Below are positions 27,205-35,723 of a stretch of 64,000 bases of DNA, piece by piece (the first letter of the stretch is position 1; each line of letters begins with the position of its first letter). Origin of the DNA: Achromobacter spanius (GTDB taxonomy: Bacteria; Pseudomonadota; Gammaproteobacteria; Burkholderiales; Burkholderiaceae_B); assembly GCF_029637605.1 (NCBI RefSeq), contig NZ_CP121261.1:1116001-1180000 (forward strand), written 5' to 3'. The translations under genes and the position numbers were made by a program. Below the pieces are notes generated by a model. That model did not search any database, was not told where the DNA came from, and saw only the letters and a list, made by a program, of their open reading frames with translations.

Positions 27205-29292
27205 GTGGAGGCAAGCGTGGTAGCCGGCGTGGAATCCGACGCGGCTGGCGGGGAGGGGTTTCCCCAGGGCGGCGGTGTCATTCGTATTCAACTGCTGGGG
27301 CCAACCGCCATCAGCCGGGCGGGCGTGGCCTTGCCCTTGCCGCCATCCCGCAAGCTGCGCGCGCTGGTGGCTTACCTGGCGCTCGCGACGCACCCCGTTT
27401 CCCGCGCGCATCTGTGTGAACTGCTTTGGGACATCCCCAATGATCCGCGCGGTGAACTTCGATGGTGTCTCAGCAAGGCAAGAACCCTGCTGGACGATCC
27501 GGGCCGCCATCGCGTTCAGGCGGCGCAAGACAGCGTGACGCTGGACCTGCACGATTGCCGTGTGGATGTCTTCGACATAGAACAGGCGATGCGGCAGGGC
27601 ATCAATAACGTCGGCACCGAGCGGCTACGCACGCTGGCGGCGCTGTTTGTCGGAGATTTCCTGGACGGGTTGCAGATCCGATCCTGTCCGATGTTCGATA
27701 GCTGGCTGGTGGCGCAGCGGCGGCGATTCAGAGCCTGCCAGGCGGCGGTGCTGGAACACCTGGCCGCGACGCTGCCCGACGGATCCGAAGAGCGCTACGA
27801 CTGCCTGGACAAGTGGCTGCGGCTGGCGCCGTTCGACCGGCACGCGCACGTGCGGATGCTGCAATCGCTGCACGCGCGTCAGCAACTGCGCGAAGGCGAA
27901 GAACACCTGGCCGCCGCAGTTCGGGCGTTTGAAGACGAAGGGCTGGATTGGCGTCCGTTGCGGGATGCTTGGCGGCAGTTACGGCTGGCGCCGGCCGATT
28001 TTCCTCAGTCGCCCAATTCACCCGCGCCGCCCGAGCCCCCTGACCCGGCAGCAGCGCCCCACATCACAACGCTCGCGGCGGCGCCAGAAGCCGGCCAAGG
28101 CCAAACCCGGCGCGCGTCGATCGCGGTCATGCCTTTCGCGGATGCATCGGCGCGCAACGGGGTGCGGGGAGGGCTGGGCGATGGCTTGGCCTACGACATC
28201 ATCACCCGCCTGGCCAAGCTGCGCAGCCTGTTCGTCATTGCGCAGGGCACCGTGTTCGCCCTGGACCAACGCAGCGTGGGGCCGGAAGAGGCCGGCCGGA
28301 CGTTGAACGTGGACTTCGTGGTCAGCGGCTTGTTGCGCCGGCACGCCAGGCGGATCATCGTTGACGTGGCGCTTGTCCAAGCCCGGACCGCCCGCATCGT
28401 GTGGGCGGAAACCTTCGACCATGCGCTGGACGACGCCTTCGTGGCGCTGGACGACATAGGCAACCGGATCGTTGCCTCGGTGGAAATCGAAGTGGAATCC
28501 GCCGAGCGCGAGCGCGCCATCCTCACGCCACCCAATTCGCTGGACGCCTGGTCGGCGCATCATCGCGGCCTGTGGCACATGTACCGCTTCAACCAAGCTG
28601 ACAACGCGCAGGCAAGACGTTTCTTTCAGATGGCGGTGCGGCTGGACCCGACGTATTCCCGCGCGTACGCCGGGCTGTCGTTCACGCATTGGCAGGACGC
28701 TTTTCAACGCTGGGGCGAGCAGAACCCGGCTATGGATCTGGCGTACCAAGCCGCAAGCCAGAGCTTGACCGCCGACGACCGCGACCCCGCCGCGCATTGG
28801 GCCATGGGGCGGGCCTTGTGGCTACGCGGCAGCCAGGAACCATCGCTGGCGGAATTGCAGCGCGCGGTGGACCTGAGCCCGAATTTTGCACTGGGGCATT
28901 ACACCCTGGGCTTCGTGCATTGCCAGTCGGGCGACGCGCAGGCGGCAATCGGGTCGTCCGATCATTCACGCCATCTAAGCCCCTTTGACCCCTTGCTGTT
29001 CGGCATGCTGGCCGTGCGCGCGCTGGCGCTGGTGCGGTTGGGGCGCGTTGAGGAAGCCGCTGACTGGGCGGTGAAGGCAGCCATGCGGCCCAACGCCCAC
29101 CTGCACATTCTGGCGATTGCCGCGCATTGTCTGGCGCTGGCTGACAGGTTGGACGAGGCGCTGGGGTTTGTGGCGTTGATTCATCAGGCAAATCCGGCGT
29201 ACCGGTTGGCGGATCTTCTGAATGCGTTCCGGCTGACGGTGGATGCGGAGGGCTTGTTCAGGGTCGCGGCTGGGCGGATTGGGTTGGGCTGA
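27205..29292 (+). CDS. SARP/BTAD-type regulator with TolB-like and TPR domains
   Basis: The 695-residue protein begins with an OmpR/SARP-like winged helix (IRIQLLGPTAISRAG, then KLRALVAYLALATHPVSRAHL; residues 25-115) and a BTAD helical domain to about 270. A Pro/Ala linker is followed by a TolB-N-like domain at about 308-430 (IAVMPFADASARNGVRGGLGDGLA) and TPR-like helices to the end. No membrane segment is visible, so it is soluble, unlike CadC. Proteins of this order are sometimes mis-named adenylate cyclases, but no cyclase domain is visible. The start is a GTG and several downstream starts are possible. It is divergent from a methyltransferase gene. Confidence 0.75.
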   Translation: MEASVVAGVESDAAGGEGFPQGGGVIRIQLLGPTAISRAGVALPLPPSRKLRALVAYLALATHPVSRAHLCELLWDIPNDPRGELRWCLSKARTLLDDPGRHRVQAAQDSVTLDLHDCRVDVFDIEQAMRQGINNVGTERLRTLAALFVGDFLDGLQIRSCPMFDSWLVAQRRRFRACQAAVLEHLAATLPDGSEERYDCLDKWLRLAPFDRHAHVRMLQSLHARQQLREGEEHLAAAVRAFEDEGLDWRPLRDAWRQLRLAPADFPQSPNSPAPPEPPDPAAAPHITTLAAAPEAGQGQTRRASIAVMPFADASARNGVRGGLGDGLAYDIITRLAKLRSLFVIAQGTVFALDQRSVGPEEAGRTLNVDFVVSGLLRRHARRIIVDVALVQARTARIVWAETFDHALDDAFVALDDIGNRIVASVEIEVESAERERAILTPPNSLDAWSAHHRGLWHMYRFNQADNAQARRFFQMAVRLDPTYSRAYAGLSFTHWQDAFQRWGEQNPAMDLAYQAASQSLTADDRDPAAHWAMGRALWLRGSQEPSLAELQRAVDLSPNFALGHYTLGFVHCQSGDAQAAIGSSDHSRHLSPFDPLLFGMLAVRALALVRLGRVEEAADWAVKAAMRPNAHLHILAIAAHCLALADRLDEALGFVALIHQANPAYRLADLLNAFRLTVDAEGLFRVAAGRIGLG

Positions 29293-29328
29293 GGCAACGC
29301 CGCTGGCGCTGCCTTGCCCTTGGCCATG

Positions 29329-30288
29329 CTACTTCCTTGCGGCCGCTTCGTCCTGGAACGCGCGCGTCTGGCGATCCAGGCTTGCTTTCCACTCATCGCC
29401 CGGTTGGAACGCGAGCACCTGGGCGTCGCGCCCCGATGCCGCGAGGAAGGCGGGGTCCTTGAGCATGTCCTGGAGCGCCTGCTCGAGCTTGTCGCGAATG
29501 GCGTCCGGCAGGGTGGCCGGCCCGCCCATGCCGCGCTCGGAGGAGTATCGCAGGGCAATGCCGGACTCCGCCGCCGTGGGGATCGTGTCATTGTGCCGCT
29601 TGTCGCTGGTGATCGCGATCGCTTGAAAGGGGCCTTTCGGGTCGTTCAGCTCCGGAACCTCGGTCACGGTGATCAAGCCGTAGTCGATGTGATCGCCCAG
29701 CACCCCCAGGCGGATGTCGCCGCCTCCCTTGAACGGCACACTGTTGCCTTTCACGCTCTGGCTGCGTTCCATGTCCATCAGGGCCAGGTGGCCCGTCGTG
29801 CCGTCGCCGCTATGGCCGAACGACAGCGATTCTGGCGTTTGCTTGAGCTTCGCGACGAGCTGCGTCAGGTCGTCAGGCGCGTTCGAACCCCGGCGCTTGA
29901 TGAAGAGCAGCGGGTCATCGACCAGGCGGGCGATGAGCCGGATGTCCTCGGGCTTGTACTTTGCGCCCTTGCTGACGGGCAGGTACACGAAACCGGGCGC
30001 ATTGATCATGCCCAGCGTGTAGCCGTCCGGCTTGGCGGCGGCAACATAGCGGACCGCGATTTCCCCGCCCGCGCCGGGCTTGTTGACCACGATGATCCGA
30101 GCCTTGTCGCCCAGACGCTTTTCCATGTGCTGCGCCACCAGGCGCGCCATGACGTCGGTGCCGCCGCCGGGCGCGAAGCCCACGACCAGTTCGATCGGGC
30201 GGTCATCCGGCCAGGCCGCATGAGCTGACCCAACCGTCAGTGCCAATGCCCCGGCCATCAGAAACCGCTGCAATGCGCTTGCTTTCAT
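29329..30288 (-). CDS. Bug/TctC-family periplasmic solute receptor
   Basis: The 319-residue protein starts at an ATG with GGGGAG upstream and has a Sec signal ending SAHA. Family signatures are DDRPIELVVGFAPGGGTDVM, AKPDGYTLGMINAP and VPFKGGGDIRLGVLGDHI. It is the second gene of a two-receptor operon, 38 bases after the first. The reading frame continues upstream through the neighbouring Bug gene in another frame, but that extension is not coding. Together with the adjacent split decarboxylase it may serve uptake of a 2-oxo or sulfo/phosphono carboxylate; that is inference from shared regulation. Confidence 0.87.
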   Translation of the reverse strand: MKASALQRFLMAGALALTVGSAHAAWPDDRPIELVVGFAPGGGTDVMARLVAQHMEKRLGDKARIIVVNKPGAGGEIAVRYVAAAKPDGYTLGMINAPGFVYLPVSKGAKYKPEDIRLIARLVDDPLLFIKRRGSNAPDDLTQLVAKLKQTPESLSFGHSGDGTTGHLALMDMERSQSVKGNSVPFKGGGDIRLGVLGDHIDYGLITVTEVPELNDPKGPFQAIAITSDKRHNDTIPTAAESGIALRYSSERGMGGPATLPDAIRDKLEQALQDMLKDPAFLAASGRDAQVLAFQPGDEWKASLDRQTRAFQDEAAARK

Positions 30289-30326
30289 GTTTGTCTCCCC
30301 GATTGGCTGTCGCGCGCAATCGCGCG

Positions 30327-31295
30327 CTAGTTGACCTGGATGCCGGCCGATTGGACGAGCTGGCGGTAGCGTTCCAATTCCTGCGCCCAGAATGTGGTGA
30401 AGGCTGCCGGCGTGCTTTGCCGCAGCTCCGCGCCCATGGCAATGAGGCGCTGCGCGTACGCGGGATCGGACATGACGGCGTTCAGCGTGCTGCTCAGCTT
30501 GTCCACAATGGGCCCGGGTGTGCCGGCCGGCGCCGCCAGGCCGAACCACGTCGTCAGCTGCATGCCGGCCATGCCCAGTTCCTCGAACGTGGGCACGTCG
30601 GGAATGGCCTTGAGCCGGGCGTCGGCGGCAACGGCCAACGCGCTCACGCGCTGGCTCTGGATGTGTCCGATGGCGCCGTTGTCGAACATGTAGTCCAGCC
30701 GTCCTCCCATCAGGTCGGTCAAGGCAGGGTTGTTGCCCTTGTACGGCACATGCGTGACCTCGATCTTGTTGATTGCGCGGAAGAGTTCGCCGGACAGATG
30801 TCCCGAGTTGCCGATGCCGCCGGACCCGTAGGTCAGTTTGCCGGGCTGCTTGCGCGCCGCCGCCACGATGTCGGCCGGACGTTTGAACGGCGAGTGCTCG
30901 GGAACGATGAGCACGCTGGGCACCAGCGCGACTTCTCCAATCGGCGCGAAGTCCTTGATCGGGTCGAAGTGCACCTTGGCATACAGATTGGGCGCCGAGA
31001 CGTTGGCCGAGCTGCTGGCCAGCAGGAGGGTGTAGCCGTCCGGCGCGGCGCGGGCAAATTGGGTGGTTGCGATGGTGCCGGAAGCGCCCGCCATGTTTTC
31101 GACCACAACCGTCGCATTCAGGTGTTTGCCCAAGGCATCGCCCAGCGAGCGGCCAATGGTGTCCGCCGAGCCGCCCGCCGGCCAAGGCACGATGAGGCGT
31201 ATCGGTTTGTCCGGGTACGGCGCGGCCGCCATGACGGCCGCGCTGCACGCGGATGCGAGGGCGCCGCACGCCCAACGCCTGATGGGAAAGCGCAT
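30327..31295 (-). CDS. Bug/TctC-family periplasmic solute receptor
   Basis: A 322-residue receptor with a signal peptide (MRFPIRRWACGALASACSAA) and the family motifs [36 protein letters not shown] and YKGNNPALTDLMGGRLDYM. It is the first gene of the two-receptor operon. Its promoter region (31296-31559) carries a LysR-type operator at 31500-31529 that is repeated before the divergent decarboxylase genes. The two receptors are clearly different in sequence, so they are not a recent duplication. Confidence 0.88.
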   Translation of the reverse strand: MRFPIRRWACGALASACSAAVMAAAPYPDKPIRLIVPWPAGGSADTIGRSLGDALGKHLNATVVVENMAGASGTIATTQFARAAPDGYTLLLASSSANVSAPNLYAKVHFDPIKDFAPIGEVALVPSVLIVPEHSPFKRPADIVAAARKQPGKLTYGSGGIGNSGHLSGELFRAINKIEVTHVPYKGNNPALTDLMGGRLDYMFDNGAIGHIQSQRVSALAVAADARLKAIPDVPTFEELGMAGMQLTTWFGLAAPAGTPGPIVDKLSSTLNAVMSDPAYAQRLIAMGAELRQSTPAAFTTFWAQELERYRQLVQSAGIQVN

Positions 31296-31499
31296 GTTTG
31301 TCTCCTTGTTGAACCCTCCCTCTTGCTCGATGGCGTGTCGGGGAGGTGTGAAAAGGCGCCGCGATCAATCTGTACGAGCCTTGGCGGCCTCCTTGGGATA
31401 TGCGCAAGGACGAGGGCAGCAGCAGGTCCTGCGGGTGGGACATGTCGGCCAGATTGCGCTGTAAGGTGCCCCAGATTAATCCGTTATGAAAAAGCCGAA

Positions 31500-31529
31500 T
31501 AAATAGAATTTCGTGATGGAATTCATCAC
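31500..31529 (-). promoter_or_regulatory. LysR-type operator, copy facing the Bug operon
   Basis: A 30-base element with TAAATAGAATTTCG followed by the dyad GTGATGGAATTCATCAC. It matches the element at 32517-32546 on the opposite strand at 29 of 30 positions. Relative to its downstream genes it has the same orientation as the other copy, so both transcription units should answer to the LysR protein encoded between them. Confidence 0.7.
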
Positions 31530-31559
31530 GACGGGACATGGCGCGGCCGGCGCGCGGGG

Positions 31560-32492
31560 CTACTTGGCCAACCAGCGGGCTGAGGGCCAGCGTGCATTGC
31601 GCACCGCCTCGCGCGCGCATTGGATCAGCTCGTTCATGACGCAACGCACGGAATTGGCGATGGGACGGGTGGCCGGTTGCGCCAACACGATGCGCCGCAC
31701 CAGCAACGGATCAACGACCGGGGCAGCGGCCAGGATTGAGCGATCCACGTCGTCGGCCACGGCGATCGAGGGCAGGATGGTGTAGCCGTGCCCGTCCAGC
31801 ACCAGGCGCTTCTGCACGCTCATCGCATTGGTCTCGGCCACGATGTGCAGCTCGGTCTCTTGCATGCGCGCGGCCTGTTCGACCAGCGAGCGCAGGCCAT
31901 GCGGCGCGCCCGGCAATACCAGGGGCCGGCCGATGATGTTGGCCATGCGGACAGGCGTGCGGGTGTCGAGTCCGCTGTCCGGCGGACCCACGAACCACAG
32001 GCTCTCTTCCAGCAAGGTGCGGAATTTCAGCGCGGGATTCGGCTTGGAGTCGTACAGCAGCGCGATGTCCACGTCGCCGGTTTCCAGCCACGACTGCAGG
32101 TGCCCGGCATACCCCGCCGTCAACCGCAGGCGGATGCCGGGATAGTGGGCCGCCACGGCGGACAGCAGCGCGCTGGACAGCATGTCGGCCGTGCTGGGTA
32201 GTAGCCCCACGGTGACGATGCCGCCCACCGTGCCGCTGGACGGCCGGATCTCGGCGCGGGCGCGGTCCAGTTCGTTCAGGGCACGGCGGGCGTAATCCTC
32301 GAGCGTCTTGCCGGCGTCGGTCAGTTCCATGCCGAGGCGGCCGCGCGTGAAGAGCGCCGTGCCGATATCGTCTTCCAGCAGCTTCAATTGCCGCGAGACC
32401 GCTGGCTGCACGATGTTCAGCAGGCGGGCCGCGCTGGTCACGCTGCCCGTCTCGGCCACGGTCACGAACGCCTTCAGTTGCTTCAAGTCCAT
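31560..32492 (-). CDS. LysR-family regulator of Bug operon and TPP decarboxylase genes
   Basis: The 310-residue LysR protein has the winged helix-turn-helix at residues 1-60 (GSVTSAARLLNIVQPAVSRQ) and a periplasmic-binding-like effector domain resembling NAC/Cbl-like and other catabolic regulators. It is bracketed by two near-identical 30-base operators, one before the Bug operon and one before its own start and the divergent decarboxylase. This predicts autoregulation and joint control of uptake and decarboxylation. A GGAG site lies nine bases upstream of the ATG. Confidence 0.87.
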   Translation of the reverse strand: MDLKQLKAFVTVAETGSVTSAARLLNIVQPAVSRQLKLLEDDIGTALFTRGRLGMELTDAGKTLEDYARRALNELDRARAEIRPSSGTVGGIVTVGLLPSTADMLSSALLSAVAAHYPGIRLRLTAGYAGHLQSWLETGDVDIALLYDSKPNPALKFRTLLEESLWFVGPPDSGLDTRTPVRMANIIGRPLVLPGAPHGLRSLVEQAARMQETELHIVAETNAMSVQKRLVLDGHGYTILPSIAVADDVDRSILAAAPVVDPLLVRRIVLAQPATRPIANSVRCVMNELIQCAREAVRNARWPSARWLAK

Positions 32493-32516
32493 CAGCGGCT
32501 CCGGGTATGCGCAAGG

Positions 32517-32546
32517 GTGATGATTTCCATCACGAAATTCTATTTA
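32517..32546 (+). promoter_or_regulatory. LysR-type operator, copy facing the decarboxylase genes
   Basis: It reads GTGATGATTTCCATCAC then GAAATTCTATTTA in the direction of the decarboxylase genes, and lies 62 bases before their first start codon and 24 bases upstream of the LysR start. Only one base differs from the copy at 31500-31529. Confidence 0.7.
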
Positions 32547-32608
32547 GTTGGCGATTCTATAGCGATATAAGATGCCTCGCAGCACTTAGCCACCCGGGAA
32601 ATCCACTC

Positions 32609-33145
32609 ATGACTACAACCACCACCGAGGCGCCTGCTTGGCAGCAAGCCGTGTTCGACGCGCTGAAAGCCGGCGGCATCCGCCAGATCGCCTACGTGCC
32701 GGACGCCGGCCATTCCTACGCCATCCGGCAGGCGCAACTAGATCCGGAAATCATCGACGTCGTCCTGACCACCGAAGAAGAGGGCGTCGCCGTCGTCAGC
32801 GGCGCGTGGCTGGGGGGCCAGCGCGCCGCGTTGCTGATGCAAAGCAGCGGCGTGGGCAATTGCGTGAACATGTTCTCGCTGCTGCGCAGCTGCAACTTTC
32901 CCTTTCTCACGCTGGTGACGATGCGGGGCGAGTACGCGGAATTCAATCCCTGGCAGGGGCCGATGGGCAAGACCACCCAGCAGGCGCTTGAACTGATGGG
33001 CATCACCGTGCTGCGGGTGTCGAACCCCGACGAGGTCGGAGAGATCGTCAGTGCCGCTGCCGATTCCGCATTTTTTGCTGGCGAGCAGGTTGCCGTCCTG
33101 CTGTCGCAGACCTTGATTGGACGTAAGAAGTGGGAGCGCAACTGA
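32609..33145 (+). CDS. Thiamine-diphosphate decarboxylase, N-terminal (alpha) subunit, sulfopyruvate/phosphonopyruvate type
   Basis: This 178-residue protein corresponds to the pyrimidine-binding half of ThDP enzymes. It contains the activating glutamate in LTTEEEGVAVVSGAWLGG and the QSSGVGNCVNMFSLL segment typical of sulfopyruvate decarboxylase ComD and phosphonopyruvate decarboxylase N-domains. The following gene supplies the cofactor-binding half. The ATG at 32609 is chosen because it starts the conserved part. The substrate is unknown: sulfopyruvate, phosphonopyruvate or another 2-oxo acid are candidates. Control by the adjacent LysR together with two solute receptors suggests a catabolic role. 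Confidence 0.78.
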   Translation: MTTTTTEAPAWQQAVFDALKAGGIRQIAYVPDAGHSYAIRQAQLDPEIIDVVLTTEEEGVAVVSGAWLGGQRAALLMQSSGVGNCVNMFSLLRSCNFPFLTLVTMRGEYAEFNPWQGPMGKTTQQALELMGITVLRVSNPDEVGEIVSAAADSAFFAGEQVAVLLSQTLIGRKKWERN

Positions 33146-33744
33146 TGTCGGCCACCTTGAATGCTTCGGGCGCCGTGGACCGCCGCGCCTTCGTGTCGCA
33201 ACTGATCGCGGCCTCGCCCGACGCGCTGATCGTCTCGGGCCTGGGGTCTCCGTCCTATGACGTTTTTGCCGCGGGCGACCGGGACCAGAATTTCTATCTA
33301 TGGGGCGCCATGGGCGGCGCCGTGGCGCTTGGCCTGGGCTTGGCGCTTGCGCAACCGGACCAGCCTGTGCTCGTCATCACGGGTGACGGTGAACAGCTGA
33401 TGGGTGTGGGTACGCTGGGCACCGTCGGCGCCAGGCAGCCCAGGAACCTGACTATCGTGGTGCTGGACAACGGCCACTTCGGCGAGACCGGCATGCAGCG
33501 CAGCCATACCTCCCTGGGAACGGATCTGGTGGCCGTGGCGCAGGGGTTCGGTATCAAGGACGCGTTTGCCGTCAAAGAAACAGGCAGGGCGGGCGAGGTC
33601 GCCGAGCGCGTGATGGCGCGGCGGGGCGTGAGCTTCGCCCAGGTGTTCATCAACCCGGACGAACCGCCGCGCGCGCTGCCGCCGCGTGATGGTGTGTACG
33701 TCAAGAACCGCTTCCGGGCCGCCCTGGGGTTTTCGACGTTCTGA
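33145..33744 (+). CDS. Thiamine-diphosphate decarboxylase, C-terminal (beta) subunit
   Basis: The 199-residue product carries the diphosphate/Mg-binding motif GDGEQLMGVGTLGTV...NLTIVVLDNGHFGETG, that is GDG followed about 27 residues later by the DN pair. LWGAMGGAVALGLGLALAQP precedes it, as in ComE. It forms the other half of the split enzyme and starts one base inside the alpha-subunit stop (TGATG), so the two are made in a fixed ratio. A strong hairpin follows five bases after its stop. Confidence 0.8.
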   Translation: MSATLNASGAVDRRAFVSQLIAASPDALIVSGLGSPSYDVFAAGDRDQNFYLWGAMGGAVALGLGLALAQPDQPVLVITGDGEQLMGVGTLGTVGARQPRNLTIVVLDNGHFGETGMQRSHTSLGTDLVAVAQGFGIKDAFAVKETGRAGEVAERVMARRGVSFAQVFINPDEPPRALPPRDGVYVKNRFRAALGFSTF

Positions 33745-33749
33745 GCAGA

Positions 33750-33768
33750 GGCAGCCCCTTGGGCTGCC
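33750..33768 (+). terminator. Hairpin after decarboxylase operon, possible terminator
   Basis: GGCAGCCC-CTT-GGGCTGCC forms an 8-bp perfect stem with a 3-base loop directly after the stop codon. There is no clear T-run, so it may be a Rho-assisted end or an mRNA 3' stabiliser. Confidence 0.45.
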
Positions 33769-33911
33769 ATGCTGCATTCAGGCAGGAGGCTGTGATGAAG
33801 ACGTCGATGTGGCGGTGCAGGCCGCCCATTTCGCGTTTTTGAAGGACCGTGGGCGGAACTGACTGCCACCGAGCGCGGCTGGTTGCTGTTTGACTGGCCG
33901 CGCATATCGTA

Positions 33912-33939
33912 AAATCGCATAATGTGTATTATGTAAAGT
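33912..33939 (+). other. dif: dif-like XerC/XerD recombination site (probable chromosome dimer resolution site)
   Basis: The 28-base site has the XerC-side arm AAATCGCATAA, the central hexamer TGTGTA and the XerD-side arm TTATGTAAAGT. It follows the E. coli dif layout (GGTGCGCATAA, TGTATA, TTATGTTAAAT): the inner CGCATAA and TTATGT are identical and the spacing is exact, with one change in the centre and two in the XerD arm. It lies in a 244-base intergenic region that is otherwise empty. GGGNAGGG octamers change strand at this point, which supports the terminus rather than a chance match. Confidence 0.75.
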
Positions 33940-33988
33940 ACGAGTTATGCGTTTCCGGGCACTTACACCCGCCCGCTCGACCTTCCTG

Positions 33989-34330
33989 TCATTCAACAGC
34001 CCCCTCAATCTTGTTCTGCAGCGGCAACTCGGCCTCTCGCCACGCCTCTATTCCACCCTGGATGTATCGCACCGGAATTCCGCCCGCATTCAGCGCCATG
34101 GCGACGCCCTGACTGACTTCATGGCCGTGGACGCAGTAGACGATCGTTGGAATGGTCGGGTCCAACTCGCGCAGCCATTGGCTTACCTCAGCGGGATCTC
34201 GCCATGTCGATCCTGCGATCTGGTCGGTCGCGGCCTTGAATACCGGGCGCCTGCGCACGTCCAGGATGACGGATCCGACTGCGTCAGCCGCCTCCTGGGC
34301 CTGTACCGCTAAATCACTAATCTGCTTCAT
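33989..34330 (-). CDS. Rhodanese-like sulfurtransferase of the chromate-resistance operon
   Basis: A single-domain 113-residue rhodanese with the active-site Cys66 in the loop YCVHGHEVSQG and the domain start SVILDVRRRPVF. It lies ten bases after the chrA stop and is the last gene of a chrB-chrA-rhodanese operon. Rhodanese-like genes (called chrE in some chromate clusters) occur in such operons with unclear function, possibly thiol or sulfur repair. The active-site loop is six residues, as expected for a sulfurtransferase. Confidence 0.85.
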   Translation of the reverse strand: MKQISDLAVQAQEAADAVGSVILDVRRRPVFKAATDQIAGSTWRDPAEVSQWLRELDPTIPTIVYCVHGHEVSQGVAMALNAGGIPVRYIQGGIEAWREAELPLQNKIEGAVE

Positions 34331-34340
34331 GGCACCACCT

Positions 34341-35723
34341 CTATAAGCTGAGTTTCACGACCAGGCCAACGACGGCGCAGGCCGCAATGACTTCGATGAC
34401 ACCGCGCTTGAACTTGAAGAGCGCGATGGCGGCGCCCAGCGCGATCAACGCCGAACCCAGGTCAAATCGCCCTGCCAGGCCTTCCGGCCACAGGACGTGA
34501 TACCCGAAGAACACCGCCAAATTGAGGATGACGCCGACTACCGCTGCGGTAATGGCCGTCAGTGGCGCTGTGAATTTCAGGTCTTCCTTTGTCGCCTCTA
34601 CCAGCGGGCCGCCCGCCAGAATGAACAGAAACGATGGCAGAAAGGTGAACCAGGTGACGATAATCGCAGCCAGCGCACCGGCCAGGAACAAGGCGTCGGG
34701 GCCCAGAAGCGCTTTGGCGTATCCCCCAACAAACCCCACGAAGGCGACCACCATGATGAGCGGTCCTGGCGTGGTCTCGCCCAGCGCCAAGCCGTCAATC
34801 ATCTGAATCGGCGTCAGCCAGGCATGGCTGTCGACAGCGCCTTGATAGATGTACGGCAGCACCGCGTATGCCCCGCCGAACGTCAGAAAAGCCGCCTTGG
34901 TGAAGAACCAGGCCATCTGCGTATATGCGCCCTGCCAGCCGTACAAAACGGTCAATATTCCCATCGGCACGGCCCACAGCAAGCCCCCTATCGCCACAAT
35001 GACCGCCAATCGTGACCAGCGAAATCTGGCGTGCTCAGGGGTGGGCGTGTTGTCATCGACCAATGCGGGGCCAAAGCCCGGTGCGCCGGAGCTGTGGCGA
35101 GCCCCAACGCGGAAGTACGCCGGCCATTTCCTGCCACCGATGAAGCCGATCAATGCGGCGGCTGCGACGATCAAGGGAAATGGCACATTCATGGCGAAGA
35201 TCGCCACGAACGCTGCCGCCGCAATACTCCAGAGCGCTGGATTCTTCAACGCGCGCGAGCCGATTCGATGCGCGGCATGCAAGACGATGGCCGTCACGGC
35301 GGGTTTGATTCCATAGAACAACCCTGCGATGACAGGCACATCGCCCCAGGAGATATACACCCACGACAAGCCGATCAGGATGAACAACGAGGGAAGCACG
35401 AAAAGCCCCCCTGCTATCACCCCTCCCCAGGTTCTGTGCAGCAGCCATCCGATATAGGTGGCCAGTTGCTGGGCTTCCGGACCGGGCAGCAGCATGCAGT
35501 AGTTCAGGGCATGCAGAAACCGGCGTTCACTGAGCCAGCGCCGTCGCTCCACGAGTTCGGTGTGCATGATGGCGATTTGCCCGGCGGGTCCGCCAAAGCT
35601 GATAAATCCCAGTTTCAGCCAGAACCAGAACGCTTGGCGAAAGCTGACGGGCGGTGGCGCTTCCGTTGACACCAAGGAGGGCTCCGGAGATGGTGCCGTG
35701 CCCTCCTGTATTTGCGTGTTCAT
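34341..35723 (-). CDS. chrA: Chromate efflux transporter ChrA
   Basis: The 460-residue membrane protein has two homologous halves of about six helices, the long-chain CHR form. The first half has FGGPAGQIAIMH and LLPGPEAQQLATYIGW; the second has TFGGAYAVLPYI and GETTPGPLIMVVAFVGF. These are the paired CHR signatures. It expels chromate across the inner membrane. Its start overlaps the chrB stop by four bases, so it is coupled to the regulator gene. The rhodanese gene follows immediately. Confidence 0.93.
   Translation of the reverse strand: MNTQIQEGTAPSPEPSLVSTEAPPPVSFRQAFWFWLKLGFISFGGPAGQIAIMHTELVERRRWLSERRFLHALNYCMLLPGPEAQQLATYIGWLLHRTWGGVIAGGLFVLPSLFILIGLSWVYISWGDVPVIAGLFYGIKPAVTAIVLHAAHRIGSRALKNPALWSIAAAAFVAIFAMNVPFPLIVAAAALIGFIGGRKWPAYFRVGARHSSGAPGFGPALVDDNTPTPEHARFRWSRLAVIVAIGGLLWAVPMGILTVLYGWQGAYTQMAWFFTKAAFLTFGGAYAVLPYIYQGAVDSHAWLTPIQMIDGLALGETTPGPLIMVVAFVGFVGGYAKALLGPDALFLAGALAAIIVTWFTFLPSFLFILAGGPLVEATKEDLKFTAPLTAITAAVVGVILNLAVFFGYHVLWPEGLAGRFDLGSALIALGAAIALFKFKRGVIEVIAACAVVGLVVKLSL

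Noticed and set aside
30289..31644. Upstream extension of the Bug gene at 29329
   Set aside because: It runs through the neighbouring Bug gene in another frame and yields Arg/Gly-rich nonsense; a good ribosome-binding site and signal peptide lie at 30288.
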